From Verrucomicrobiota bacterium (GTDB lineage Bacteria > Verrucomicrobiota > Verrucomicrobiia > Limisphaerales > JAEYXS01): a DNA stretch of 40,083 nt. This document shows, piece after piece, positions 17,373 through 25,360 of this stretch. The translations under genes and the position numbers were made by a program. The DNA lies in assembly GCA_023431185.1 (NCBI GenBank), contig JAEYXS010000020.1:1-40083 (forward strand). Direction: 5' to 3'. A model generated the notes under the pieces. The model saw only the letters and a list, made by a program, of their open reading frames with translations, was not told where the DNA came from and ran no database searches. Each line of letters opens with the position of its first letter. Positions within the stretch are counted from its first letter, which is position 1.

Positions 17373-18815
17373 ATGAAACCGAACTCTGCTGATCTACTCT
17401 CCTTGACCCGCCGCAATTTCCTTGGCCGCATGACCGGCGGCCTCACCGGCGTCGCCCTGACCAGTCTGCTCGCGGATGAGCTCTTGGCCGCCGATAGCGC
17501 AGGCTGGAAGCCCGGCCAACCGCAGTTCAAGCCCAAGGCCAAGCAGGTCCTGCATATCTTCTGCCCCGGTGCCGCCTCGCATGTGGACTTGTGGGACTAC
17601 AAACCGTCACTCGAGAAATACGATGGCAAGCCGTTGCCCGGTGAAGAGAACATGATGAGCTTCCAGGGCAAGAACGGTCCATTGATGAAATCACCGTGGG
17701 CCTTCGCGCCCGGCGGTAAGAGCGGCAAGTTGATCTCTTCCATGCTGCCGCACATGAGCAAGCACGTGGACGACATCGCGTTCCTGCACGGCATGATGTC
17801 CCGCACGAACACCCATGGCCCCGGCTGCATCTTCATGAACAGCGGTTTCGTGCGTGAAGGCTTTCCGAGCGCAGGCGCATGGACCAGTTACGCGCTAGGC
17901 AGTTTGAACCGCAACCTGCCCACCTACGTCGCCATCCAGGATGTTCGCGGTGAACCGCCGAACGGCAAGGCGAACTGGTCGAACGGTTTTCTGCCCGCTG
18001 ATCATCAAGCCGTGGCGATGGCTGCCCAACAACCGCTCCGCAATCTCGCGCGGCCTGCCTCCATCAGCGAGAGCGAAGAGCAAGCCACGCGCGAGTTTTT
18101 ACAGGTCATCAACCGCCAGCATGCGGCCCGGCGTCCGGGTGAGAGCGAATTGAAGGCACGCATGGCCTCTTACGAACTCGCCGCCCGCATGCAACTCACC
18201 GCGCCCGAAGTCTCCGATATCTCCAAGGAACCCGCGCACTTGCAACAAATGTACGGCACCGACAGCAAGAATCCGTTACTCGCTGCTTATGCACGGAATT
18301 GCCTCCTCTCCCGCCGTTTCCTTGAACAAGGCGTGCGCTACGTCAGCCTTTATTGCGCTTCCCGTGCTTCCGCCGTGGATGGATTGCTGAACTGGGATGC
18401 GCACAAAACGCTGAAGGCGGATTACGAACGCCACTGCCCCATCTTCGATCAACCCACCGCTGCTCTGCTCACCGATATGAAACAGCGCGGCATGTTGGAG
18501 GATACGCTCGTGCTCTGGACCACTGAGTTCGGCCGCATGCCCACGCGACAGGAAGGCACCGATGGCCGTGATCACAATCCCGATGCCCTCACCACCTGGA
18601 TGATGGGTGCGGGCATCAAGGGCGGCGTGAGCTACGGAGCCACCGATGAATTCGGCCGCCGCGCCCAACAGGACATCACCAGCGTCTATGACTTCTACGC
18701 CACAGTACTGCACCTGCTCGGGCTCGATCACGAGAAGCTGACCTATTACCACAACGGTGCCGAACGCCGCCTCACCGATGTGCATGGCCATGTGATCAAA
18801 GATGTCCTCAGTTAA
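17373..18815 (+). CDS. DUF1501 family exported protein (alkaline-phosphatase-like fold)
   Basis: A 480-residue protein with a Tat-type leader (TRRNFLGRMTGG, then a hydrophobic run to about residue 38). The DUF1501 family is related to sulfatases and alkaline phosphatases but lacks the sulfatase CxPSR motif; here the C-terminal TEFGRMPT and DGRDHNPDA stretches match the family's conserved metal-site region. The substrate is unknown. It starts 4 bases after the PSCyt1 stop with GGAG inside that gene's end, so the two are cotranscribed and probably work together in the periplasm. It closes the operon started by the FadR-type regulator; no strong terminator follows in the 70-base gap. Confidence 0.92.
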   Translation: MKPNSADLLSLTRRNFLGRMTGGLTGVALTSLLADELLAADSAGWKPGQPQFKPKAKQVLHIFCPGAASHVDLWDYKPSLEKYDGKPLPGEENMMSFQGKNGPLMKSPWAFAPGGKSGKLISSMLPHMSKHVDDIAFLHGMMSRTNTHGPGCIFMNSGFVREGFPSAGAWTSYALGSLNRNLPTYVAIQDVRGEPPNGKANWSNGFLPADHQAVAMAAQQPLRNLARPASISESEEQATREFLQVINRQHAARRPGESELKARMASYELAARMQLTAPEVSDISKEPAHLQQMYGTDSKNPLLAAYARNCLLSRRFLEQGVRYVSLYCASRASAVDGLLNWDAHKTLKADYERHCPIFDQPTAALLTDMKQRGMLEDTLVLWTTEFGRMPTRQEGTDGRDHNPDALTTWMMGAGIKGGVSYGATDEFGRRAQQDITSVYDFYATVLHLLGLDHEKLTYYHNGAERRLTDVHGHVIKDVLS

Positions 18816-18851
18816 CGCGTAACATTTTCACCGGGCGAATGCGTCTTGGTA

Positions 18852-18879
18852 GAGACAAATCACGAGTCTCGACTATAAT
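18852..18879 (+). promoter_or_regulatory. Promoter of the PhoD-like phosphatase gene, leaderless
   Basis: GAGACA (18852-18857), 16 bases, then a perfect TATAAT (18874-18879). Only six bases separate the -10 box from the ATG at 18886, so the mRNA should begin at or beside the start codon. The spacer holds GAGAC/GTCTC arms (18852-18856 and 18866-18870), a possible operator. Confidence 0.6.
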
Positions 18880-18885
18880 GCGCGC

Positions 18886-21483
18886 ATGAAACCCACACGG
18901 AAAGTCACCCGGCGTAAATTCATATCGCAATCAGCCGCCGTCACGGCGGGAACGGTGGTAGCGGCCAAGGTGCTGCCGCAGATCGCGAAGGCAGCGGAGG
19001 CCGCCGGTGGTTTTCGCAGCCACTGGGACCAGTGCCTGGATCGTGTGTGGTTGGGGCCGGAGTATTGGGCGAATCCATTACAAGACTGGCAGATCAAGAA
19101 CGGGCGCGCCGAGTGTGTGAATGCTGCCTTGGGTCGCAATGTGCATCTGCTCACGCGGCAGTTAGGCACGCAACCGGGCACCATACAGATGAGCGTGCGG
19201 ATTGGCCGCGTGAACGGTGCCTTGAACCAGGGCAAGGGGTCGGCGGGTTTTTCCATCGGAGTACAAGGGCCGTTGAAGGAATATCGGAACAATCTCCTAT
19301 ACGGCAAAGGTCTGGATGCGGGCATCACGGCGGAGGGTGGATTATTCATCGGCGAGGTGCGCTCGGCGATGCCGGGGGCGGTCAAGTTGAGCGACAAGGA
19401 GGTGGAACTGCGATTGAAGGCGGAACCGGTGGGCGGGAACTATCGGGTGACGTTGGCGGTGCATGAGGCCGGAGGCAAGCAGCTTGGTGAAACGACCCGT
19501 GAAGGCCTCAAGGCGGAGCAGCTTGAGGGAAACCTGATGCTGGTGGCGAACTATGGCGCACCGCAGGGCGCAGGTGGCGGCAAGGCGAAGGCGAAAGCAA
19601 AAGGTGGGGAGAATAATGCGGGCACGGGGCAATTCTGGTTCGCTGACTGGAAAGTCAGCGGCACCAAGGTGGTCGCGCATGAGGAGCACGCTTTTGGTCC
19701 GATCCTGTTCACGCAATACACGCTGAGCCAGGGCACACTGAAACTGACTGCACAGATGCCTCCTGTAGGTGAAAAGGAGTCGCAGACGGCGCGATTGGAA
19801 GTGCGCAAGGGAAACACCTGGAGCAAGCTCGCTGAAGAGAAAATCCATCCAGAAGCACGGACAGTGACTTTCCGCATGGACAAGTGGGATGCGAAGACAG
19901 CGCAGGAGTATCGCGTGGCGTATTCGCAGAAATTTCAGGGCGGCAAAACCCAAGACGCCTATTGGAACGGGATCATCCGTGCAGATCCCGTCACGCAGGA
20001 GCAGCTCAGTGTGTTGGATGTTTCGTGCAATATCCACGCAGCTTTCCCGAATCACGGCTACGTGGCGAATGCGGCGAAGTTGAATCCCGATTTCATCGCG
20101 TTCACCGGGGATCAATTCTATGAGTCCACGGCGGGTTATGGGGTGCAGCGCGCGCCGCTGGACAAGGCGATGATCGATTACCTCCGCAAGTGGTACATCC
20201 ACGGCTGGACCTGGCGCGAATTGACGAAAGACCGCCCCAGCATCTCCCTCCCGGACGATCACGATGTGTATCAGGGCAATCTCTGGGGCGAGGCAGGCGA
20301 TGGCCGAAAGACGACGCAAGAAGCGGGCGGGTACGATATGCCAGCGGAGTGGGTGAACGTGGTGCACCGCACACAGACGTCCCATCATCCGGACCCGTAT
20401 GATGCGACGCCGTGCAAGCGCGGCACCACGAATTACTACGGGCCGTTGACCTATGGTGGCATCAGCTTCGCCGTGCTGGCGGACCGGCAATACAAGTCCG
20501 GGCCGGAAGGCAAGGTGCCGAAGACGGATACGCCGCGCGGCGATCATGTGAAGGATCTGAATTTCGATCCGAAGACGGCGGACTTGCCCGGTTTGCAATT
20601 GCTTGGCGAGAAGCAGATGCAGTTCCTGCGCGAATGGGTTACGGACTGGAAGGGCGCGGAGATGAAGGCGGTCATCTCGCAGACGGTCTTCACGGCGATG
20701 GCCACCACGCATGGCTCGCCGGATGGCATGTTGCGCGCGGATTATGATTCCAATGCCTGGCCGCAGACGCCGCGTAACGAAGCGCTGAAGCTCATCCGCA
20801 AGGCGTTCGCGTTTCACATCGCGGGTGATCAACATCTGCCCGCCTTGGTGCATTATGGCGTGGACACGCATCGGGATTCAGGCGTGGGCTTTGCCGGTCC
20901 CGCGGTGAATGTCGGCTATCCGCGCTGGTGGAAGCCGGAGACGACCTTGCGTGTGCGTAAAGGCGGCGGCAAAAAATTGACCGGCGATTTCACCGATCAC
21001 TTCGGCAATCCCATGACCGTGCTTGCGTTCAAGAACGGCTTGGAGAATCCGCAAGACCCGGATGTGCTGAAGTTCATGGATAACAAATCTTCCGGCATTG
21101 GCTTGGTGCGGTTCAACAAGGCGAAACGGCAGGTCATCGTGGAGTGCTGGCCGTATCTCGCGGACCCGACGCAACCAGGCACACAATTCCCCGGCTGGCC
21201 GGTGACATTAAGCACGCGCGACAATTACGCGCGGGAAGCGACGGCGTATTTGCCCACGATGGAGATCGAGGGCGTAAAGCAGCCGTTGGTCGAAGTGATC
21301 GAGGAGAAAACGGGCGAGCTGGTCTATGGTTTGCGCGTGCGCGAAGGCAAATTCCAGCCGCACGTGTTCGCGATGGGCAATTACTCCGTGAAAGTATCTG
21401 AGCCGGAGACCGGGAAAAGCAAGGTGCTCAAGGGCATTGCGGCCAAGGCTTCGAACAAGGAATCGCTCAAGGTCAAGGTGTGA
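18886..21483 (+). CDS. Tat-exported PhoD-like phosphatase with N-terminal beta domain
   Basis: An 865-residue phosphoesterase. The leader has RRKFISQS followed by an Ala/Val-rich stretch, a Tat signal. Residues about 45-260 form a beta-rich LamG-like region interrupted by a Gly/Lys loop (GKAKAKAKGG). The PhoD-like metallophosphoesterase domain starts near 375 and shows GDQFYE (about 408), PDDHDVYQGN (about 455) and GDQHLPALVHYG (about 646), the metal ligand motifs of the PhoD fold. The C-terminal ~150 residues are beta-rich. Substrates of PhoD are phosphodiesters or phosphomonoesters such as teichoic acid or nucleic acid; which applies here is unknown. A TATAAT box 6 bases upstream and no ribosome site point to a leaderless mRNA. 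Confidence 0.9.
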   Translation: MKPTRKVTRRKFISQSAAVTAGTVVAAKVLPQIAKAAEAAGGFRSHWDQCLDRVWLGPEYWANPLQDWQIKNGRAECVNAALGRNVHLLTRQLGTQPGTIQMSVRIGRVNGALNQGKGSAGFSIGVQGPLKEYRNNLLYGKGLDAGITAEGGLFIGEVRSAMPGAVKLSDKEVELRLKAEPVGGNYRVTLAVHEAGGKQLGETTREGLKAEQLEGNLMLVANYGAPQGAGGGKAKAKAKGGENNAGTGQFWFADWKVSGTKVVAHEEHAFGPILFTQYTLSQGTLKLTAQMPPVGEKESQTARLEVRKGNTWSKLAEEKIHPEARTVTFRMDKWDAKTAQEYRVAYSQKFQGGKTQDAYWNGIIRADPVTQEQLSVLDVSCNIHAAFPNHGYVANAAKLNPDFIAFTGDQFYESTAGYGVQRAPLDKAMIDYLRKWYIHGWTWRELTKDRPSISLPDDHDVYQGNLWGEAGDGRKTTQEAGGYDMPAEWVNVVHRTQTSHHPDPYDATPCKRGTTNYYGPLTYGGISFAVLADRQYKSGPEGKVPKTDTPRGDHVKDLNFDPKTADLPGLQLLGEKQMQFLREWVTDWKGAEMKAVISQTVFTAMATTHGSPDGMLRADYDSNAWPQTPRNEALKLIRKAFAFHIAGDQHLPALVHYGVDTHRDSGVGFAGPAVNVGYPRWWKPETTLRVRKGGGKKLTGDFTDHFGNPMTVLAFKNGLENPQDPDVLKFMDNKSSGIGLVRFNKAKRQVIVECWPYLADPTQPGTQFPGWPVTLSTRDNYAREATAYLPTMEIEGVKQPLVEVIEEKTGELVYGLRVREGKFQPHVFAMGNYSVKVSEPETGKSKVLKGIAAKASNKESLKVKV

Positions 21484-21489
21484 GGCTGA

Positions 21490-21942
21490 CTATGATGGGC
21501 GGCAGCGAAAGAAATAACGGGCATGTGTGCCGGGATGGGCAACGGCCATGACGTCATAATGGTGCTTATCCAAAGTCTCAGCCAGCCGTTGGACCGTGGT
21601 GTTGGAGCATTCGATCTCCACATCCGTATGCTGCTCGAAATAACCTTTCAAGGCATCTACGGTTTCTTCGGGCTTCAGATCCAGCCTGGTGTAACTTCGG
21701 TCGGTGGGTGCCGCAGGAAGGAACTTTACCGCGACCTCATGGTAGAAGCCCCGGTCGAGGTTGTCGCTGTGGACCGTGGCAGTTTTGCCTGCCGCCAGCT
21801 CCACCTCAAAGAGATTGCTGCCGAGTGCCCGGAGCACTTTGACGTTGAGGCCGGGCTTCAGGCTGCCGCGTAAAGGGTGTTCCGTGGTGCCTTCTTTGAG
21901 CGGGTAGCTCTGGCCGATGATGACAGGGTTTGCCACTAACAT
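21490..21942 (-). CDS. Hypothetical protein, possible SH3-like N-terminus
   Basis: A 150-residue protein I do not recognise. The first 60 residues alternate hydrophobic strands with Gly/Lys (KPGLNVKVLRALG, FEVELAAGKTATV) and look like an SH3-like barrel; the rest is alpha/beta with several His (DKHHYDVMAVAH, ARYFFRCR). There is no signal peptide or membrane segment. It converges with the PhoD-like gene with only six bases between the stops. No ribosome site precedes the ATG at 21942. Codon use looks like that of the neighbours and the frame is uninterrupted, so I think it is real. Confidence 0.65.
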   Translation of the reverse strand: MLVANPVIIGQSYPLKEGTTEHPLRGSLKPGLNVKVLRALGSNLFEVELAAGKTATVHSDNLDRGFYHEVAVKFLPAAPTDRSYTRLDLKPEETVDALKGYFEQHTDVEIECSNTTVQRLAETLDKHHYDVMAVAHPGTHARYFFRCRPS

Positions 21943-22039
21943 GCATAAAATGAAGCATTGTCAGTCCGCTTTTGACAGCCATTTTTCCGAGCCTGATCCG
22001 GTGAAGGTCAGGGAGTGGTGGGCATCCGGCAAAAGAAGG

Positions 22040-22068
22040 TTGGCAAGTTGCAGGGGGCAGAGTTTAAT
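22040..22068 (+). promoter_or_regulatory. Promoter of the monoheme protein gene
   Basis: TTGGCA (22040-22045), a 17-base spacer and TTTAAT (22063-22068), each matching consensus at five of six positions. The predicted start gives a leader of about 20 AU-rich bases before the ATG at 22095. No clear Shine-Dalgarno is present. Confidence 0.55.
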
Positions 22069-22094
22069 AGAGGCATATAAAATACCGCTTTAAC

Positions 22095-23411
22095 ATGATC
22101 TTGCTGAATCAATCTGTCGGTCGCGCAATCGGTCCCGGTGGCTGCGCTTTTGCGTTAGTGCTGGTGCTGGTGCTGGTGGTGGCGCAGGCGGCGGAGCCGG
22201 TGGATTTTCAAGGTTCCGCACAGATGACTCCGTTTGATGAGGAGATCATCGATTACCCGCGCGTCCGGGCCGCGGACCCGGTGGCCTTGCTCAAACGGAA
22301 GCTGGATTACGAGGAGATCCAATTGCAAGGGGATGAGAAGTTCGGCCTGCTGCCTGCTTTGCTTAAGGAGCTTAAGATTCCACAGTCCTCGCAGATGCTG
22401 GTCTTTTCCAAGACCTCGCTCCAGCGGCATCTTATCAGCCCCAAGAATCCGCGGGCATTGTATTTCAATGATGATGTGTATATCGGCTGGATTCCGGGAT
22501 CGCCCATCATCGAGATCGCGTCCTCGGATCCGAAGCTGGGCGGGGTCTTTTACACGTTGGACCAGAGCGACCTGAAGAACCCAAGGCTACGACGGGACAA
22601 CCAATGTCTCGAGTGCCACGCCTCCACGCGGAACATGGGTGTGCCGGGGCATCTGGCACGCTCGTTCATTCCGGACGAAGAAGGCAAGGTGGATATGTTC
22701 AGCGGCTCGATGATGGTGAGCCACAAGACGCCGTTCGACAAACGCTGGGCAGGGTGGTACGTGACGGGCGAATCCGGCAAGCTGGTGCATAACGGCAACC
22801 TGATGGGCGAGGCGGCCTTTGAGAAGCAGCAGGAGCAGCCGGGTCATCTCAGCAATCTCAAAGACCTGAACCGGTTCTTCGAGACGGCGAAGTATCCGCA
22901 ACCGGGCAGTGACATCGTGGCGCTTATGCTCTTCGAGCATCAGGCGCACCTGCACAACTACATCACGCGGCTGAATTACGAGACGCGCATCCACCTCTAC
23001 ATGTATCAGCACACGCGGCATCTGCACCAGATCGTGGATGGCTTCGTGCGGTATCTGCTCTTCGCCGATGAAGTGCCGCTGCCGAATCCGGTGAAGGGCT
23101 CGAGCGCGTTCACGCAGGAATTCCAGCAACTGGGACCACGTGACAGCAAGGGGCGCTCCTTGCGCGATCTTGATCTGCAGACACGGCTGCTCAAGTATCC
23201 TTGCAGCTATCTGGTCTACTCGGAACCTTTTATGCAATTGCCGCCCGAAGCCAAGGAACTGGTGTATCGGCGGCTATATGACGTGCTGACAGGCAAGGAG
23301 ACTGGAGAGGCCTATGCGCGTGTGACCAAGGAATCGCGACAGGCGATCTTGGAAATCTTGCGGGAGACGAAGAAGGATTTGCCGGCTTACTGGCGCGATA
23401 CGGCGAATTGA
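22095..23411 (+). CDS. Exported monoheme cytochrome-like protein of unknown function
   Basis: A 438-residue secreted protein. A signal peptide covers about residues 1-33, its core being a repeated Leu-Val run (LVLVLVLVV). One c-type heme motif, CLECH (Cys171-His175), follows YFNDDVYIGWIPGSP and GGVFYTLDQ, and the C-terminal half is alpha-helical and His-rich (EHQAHLHNYI, YQHTRHLHQI), which could supply heme or metal ligands. I know similar proteins only as hypothetical cytochrome-like proteins in Verrucomicrobia and Planctomycetes. A good promoter precedes it. Its 3' end overlaps the convergent LtaS-like gene by 25 bases. Confidence 0.75.
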   Translation: MILLNQSVGRAIGPGGCAFALVLVLVLVVAQAAEPVDFQGSAQMTPFDEEIIDYPRVRAADPVALLKRKLDYEEIQLQGDEKFGLLPALLKELKIPQSSQMLVFSKTSLQRHLISPKNPRALYFNDDVYIGWIPGSPIIEIASSDPKLGGVFYTLDQSDLKNPRLRRDNQCLECHASTRNMGVPGHLARSFIPDEEGKVDMFSGSMMVSHKTPFDKRWAGWYVTGESGKLVHNGNLMGEAAFEKQQEQPGHLSNLKDLNRFFETAKYPQPGSDIVALMLFEHQAHLHNYITRLNYETRIHLYMYQHTRHLHQIVDGFVRYLLFADEVPLPNPVKGSSAFTQEFQQLGPRDSKGRSLRDLDLQTRLLKYPCSYLVYSEPFMQLPPEAKELVYRRLYDVLTGKETGEAYARVTKESRQAILEILRETKKDLPAYWRDTAN

Positions 23412-25360
23412 CCTGGCTTACTGGCTGTCGGCCAAGTGTAGGCGCGATTCATGTAAAGATCATCCCCTGCCTGGAAAAGCGCGGTGGCATCCAGTTCCAA
23501 CTCTTTCATCTTTTCATCGACGGTAAATACCTGTCGCATCTGGCCAGCCTTGGGATCGCCGGTGAAATACTCGATCTGTTTGTTGAGGTTGAAGACCACC
23601 AAATGCTGATCTTCGTAGATGCCGACGGAACGGTTGTGATGCAGGAGGACGCGCTCATGCCCGGGTACCACTTTTAGCAGGTCGTGCCCGAAGAAGGTGG
23701 TTTCGTAAGGACGCCCGATCATGCCCAGGACGGTGGGTACGATATCCAACTGACAGCCCAACGTGGAGATACGGCGTGGTTCCTTGGCTACGGCCGGGCC
23801 CAACACCAGGAAGGGCACTTCATACGAACGGATGGGAATACTCTGGCTGCCATAGACACGGGCACCATGATCGCCTACAACGACAAAGATGGTGTCCTGC
23901 CAGAAGGGTTCGTTTCTGGCCTGCTCGAAGAAACGGGCCAGGGCGTAATCCGAATATTTGACCACATTGGAGCGTGACTTGTCCTGCGGGTTTTCGGGGA
24001 TGCGACCAGCAGGATAGGTATAGGGTTTGTGATTGGAGACGGACATGCTGGTCAGGAGAAAGGGGCTGCCCGCCGCATGGAACTGGCGCATCTCCACCAG
24101 CAACCGGTCGTAGAGATCTTCATTGCACACGCCCCAGACCGTAGTGAAGGCGGGGTTCGGGAAATCTTTGAGCTCGAGAAAATGCTTCCACCCATTCTCT
24201 CTGGCGAATTTGCCGGTGCCATCGAACACTCCGCGGCCTGCATAGGCGAACATGGTTTCGTAACCATCACGACCTAGGACTTGGGCGATGGTCTCCACGT
24301 TCTCCGTGCGGTCACGGGCGACGATGGAATCGCCGGGCAAGGGCGGGAAGCTGCTGAAGACGCCCTCATAACCGCGGATGGTGCGGTTGCCGTCGGCATA
24401 GATGTTATCAAAGAGCCAGCCCTCCTGGGTGGCGAGAGCATCCATGCGCGGCATGAGCGATGGTTCTTTGCGGCCGAGCGCGCCCCAGAATTCTGAGCCG
24501 AGGCTTTCCTCCAGGAGCAGGCAGACATTGAGCTTGGGCCGGTTGGGATCGCCGTCCACTTTGCGCCAGAGGTCTTCCGGGCCGCCGATGAATTTTTCGC
24601 CGGGGCCGAGCACAAGTTTTTTGGTGCGTTTAAAGGCTTCGGCACGATCCATGGTGGGATAGAAGGCGGCGTAATCGAGGTTGCGGGTGGTCGCAGCGTA
24701 GAGCAGCGAGGAGAAAGTGTTGCTGGCGAGTTCGTTGACCGAACGTTCGTTGCTGAAATGGCTCTCTTGACCTCCAACCGTGAAACTCAGGGCCAAGGCG
24801 AGAACAACCCAAATGGCCGCACCTTGCCGATCCCGGGGAGCTTTCCAGCCAGCCTTGACGCTGCGCAGCACAGCGACCGTTATGGCGATGCCCATCACCA
24901 GGCAGGCCAGTACGATCCATACCACATGATAGCTCTCCCAGATGTTCACGAAGACTTCGTGCGGGTAGATGAGGTAATCGATGGCCACGGTATTGTAGCG
25001 AGACTGGTATTCCTCAAAGAAGAAGCCTTCCGCTACGAGCAGAAAAATCAGGGCGCTCCACGCGATACTGGAACCGATGAGCAACAAGACGTTCCGCCAG
25101 CCAATACCCCAGTCCTGTTTCGAGAGGATTGTCACCCAAAGGGCAAACGGCAGCAAAAGGAGCACGGACATCACGATGTCCAGATGCAGGCCCACCAGAA
25201 AGGTGTGCAGCCACGCGCCGGCAGTAACCGGGGTGGCTGGCGGGAACAGCAGGGCCATCACCAGGCGTAACATGGTAAAGGCGACGATCAGGAGGCCGGT
25301 GCTGATCAAGGGCAGCAGCAAGCGAGGGTGTTGCCGTTGGATTATGAGCAAGAGTTTCAT
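23387..25360 (-). CDS. LtaS-like sulfatase-superfamily membrane protein
   Basis: A 657-residue protein with about five N-terminal transmembrane segments (to about residue 205) and an extracytoplasmic alkaline-phosphatase-fold domain. Metal and nucleophile residues typical of phosphoglycerol transferases are visible: LLLEESLG, the GNRTIRGYEG motif with Thr327 as likely nucleophile, and VVGDHGARVYG near residue 494. Gram-negative members transfer phosphoglycerol or phosphoethanolamine to periplasmic glycans or lipids; which applies is unknown. I chose the ATG at 25360 because it overlaps the RND gene's stop (ATGA), giving translational coupling; an upstream frame to 25414 lies inside the RND gene. 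Its 3' end overlaps the convergent monoheme gene by 25 bases. Confidence 0.88.
   Translation of the reverse strand: MKLLLIIQRQHPRLLLPLISTGLLIVAFTMLRLVMALLFPPATPVTAGAWLHTFLVGLHLDIVMSVLLLLPFALWVTILSKQDWGIGWRNVLLLIGSSIAWSALIFLLVAEGFFFEEYQSRYNTVAIDYLIYPHEVFVNIWESYHVVWIVLACLVMGIAITVAVLRSVKAGWKAPRDRQGAAIWVVLALALSFTVGGQESHFSNERSVNELASNTFSSLLYAATTRNLDYAAFYPTMDRAEAFKRTKKLVLGPGEKFIGGPEDLWRKVDGDPNRPKLNVCLLLEESLGSEFWGALGRKEPSLMPRMDALATQEGWLFDNIYADGNRTIRGYEGVFSSFPPLPGDSIVARDRTENVETIAQVLGRDGYETMFAYAGRGVFDGTGKFARENGWKHFLELKDFPNPAFTTVWGVCNEDLYDRLLVEMRQFHAAGSPFLLTSMSVSNHKPYTYPAGRIPENPQDKSRSNVVKYSDYALARFFEQARNEPFWQDTIFVVVGDHGARVYGSQSIPIRSYEVPFLVLGPAVAKEPRRISTLGCQLDIVPTVLGMIGRPYETTFFGHDLLKVVPGHERVLLHHNRSVGIYEDQHLVVFNLNKQIEYFTGDPKAGQMRQVFTVDEKMKELELDATALFQAGDDLYMNRAYTWPTASKPGQFAVSRQ

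Noticed and set aside
19342..20871. 509-codon minus-strand open frame.
   Set aside because: Antisense to the PhoD-like phosphatase, with Arg/His-rich sequence and no recognisable domain.
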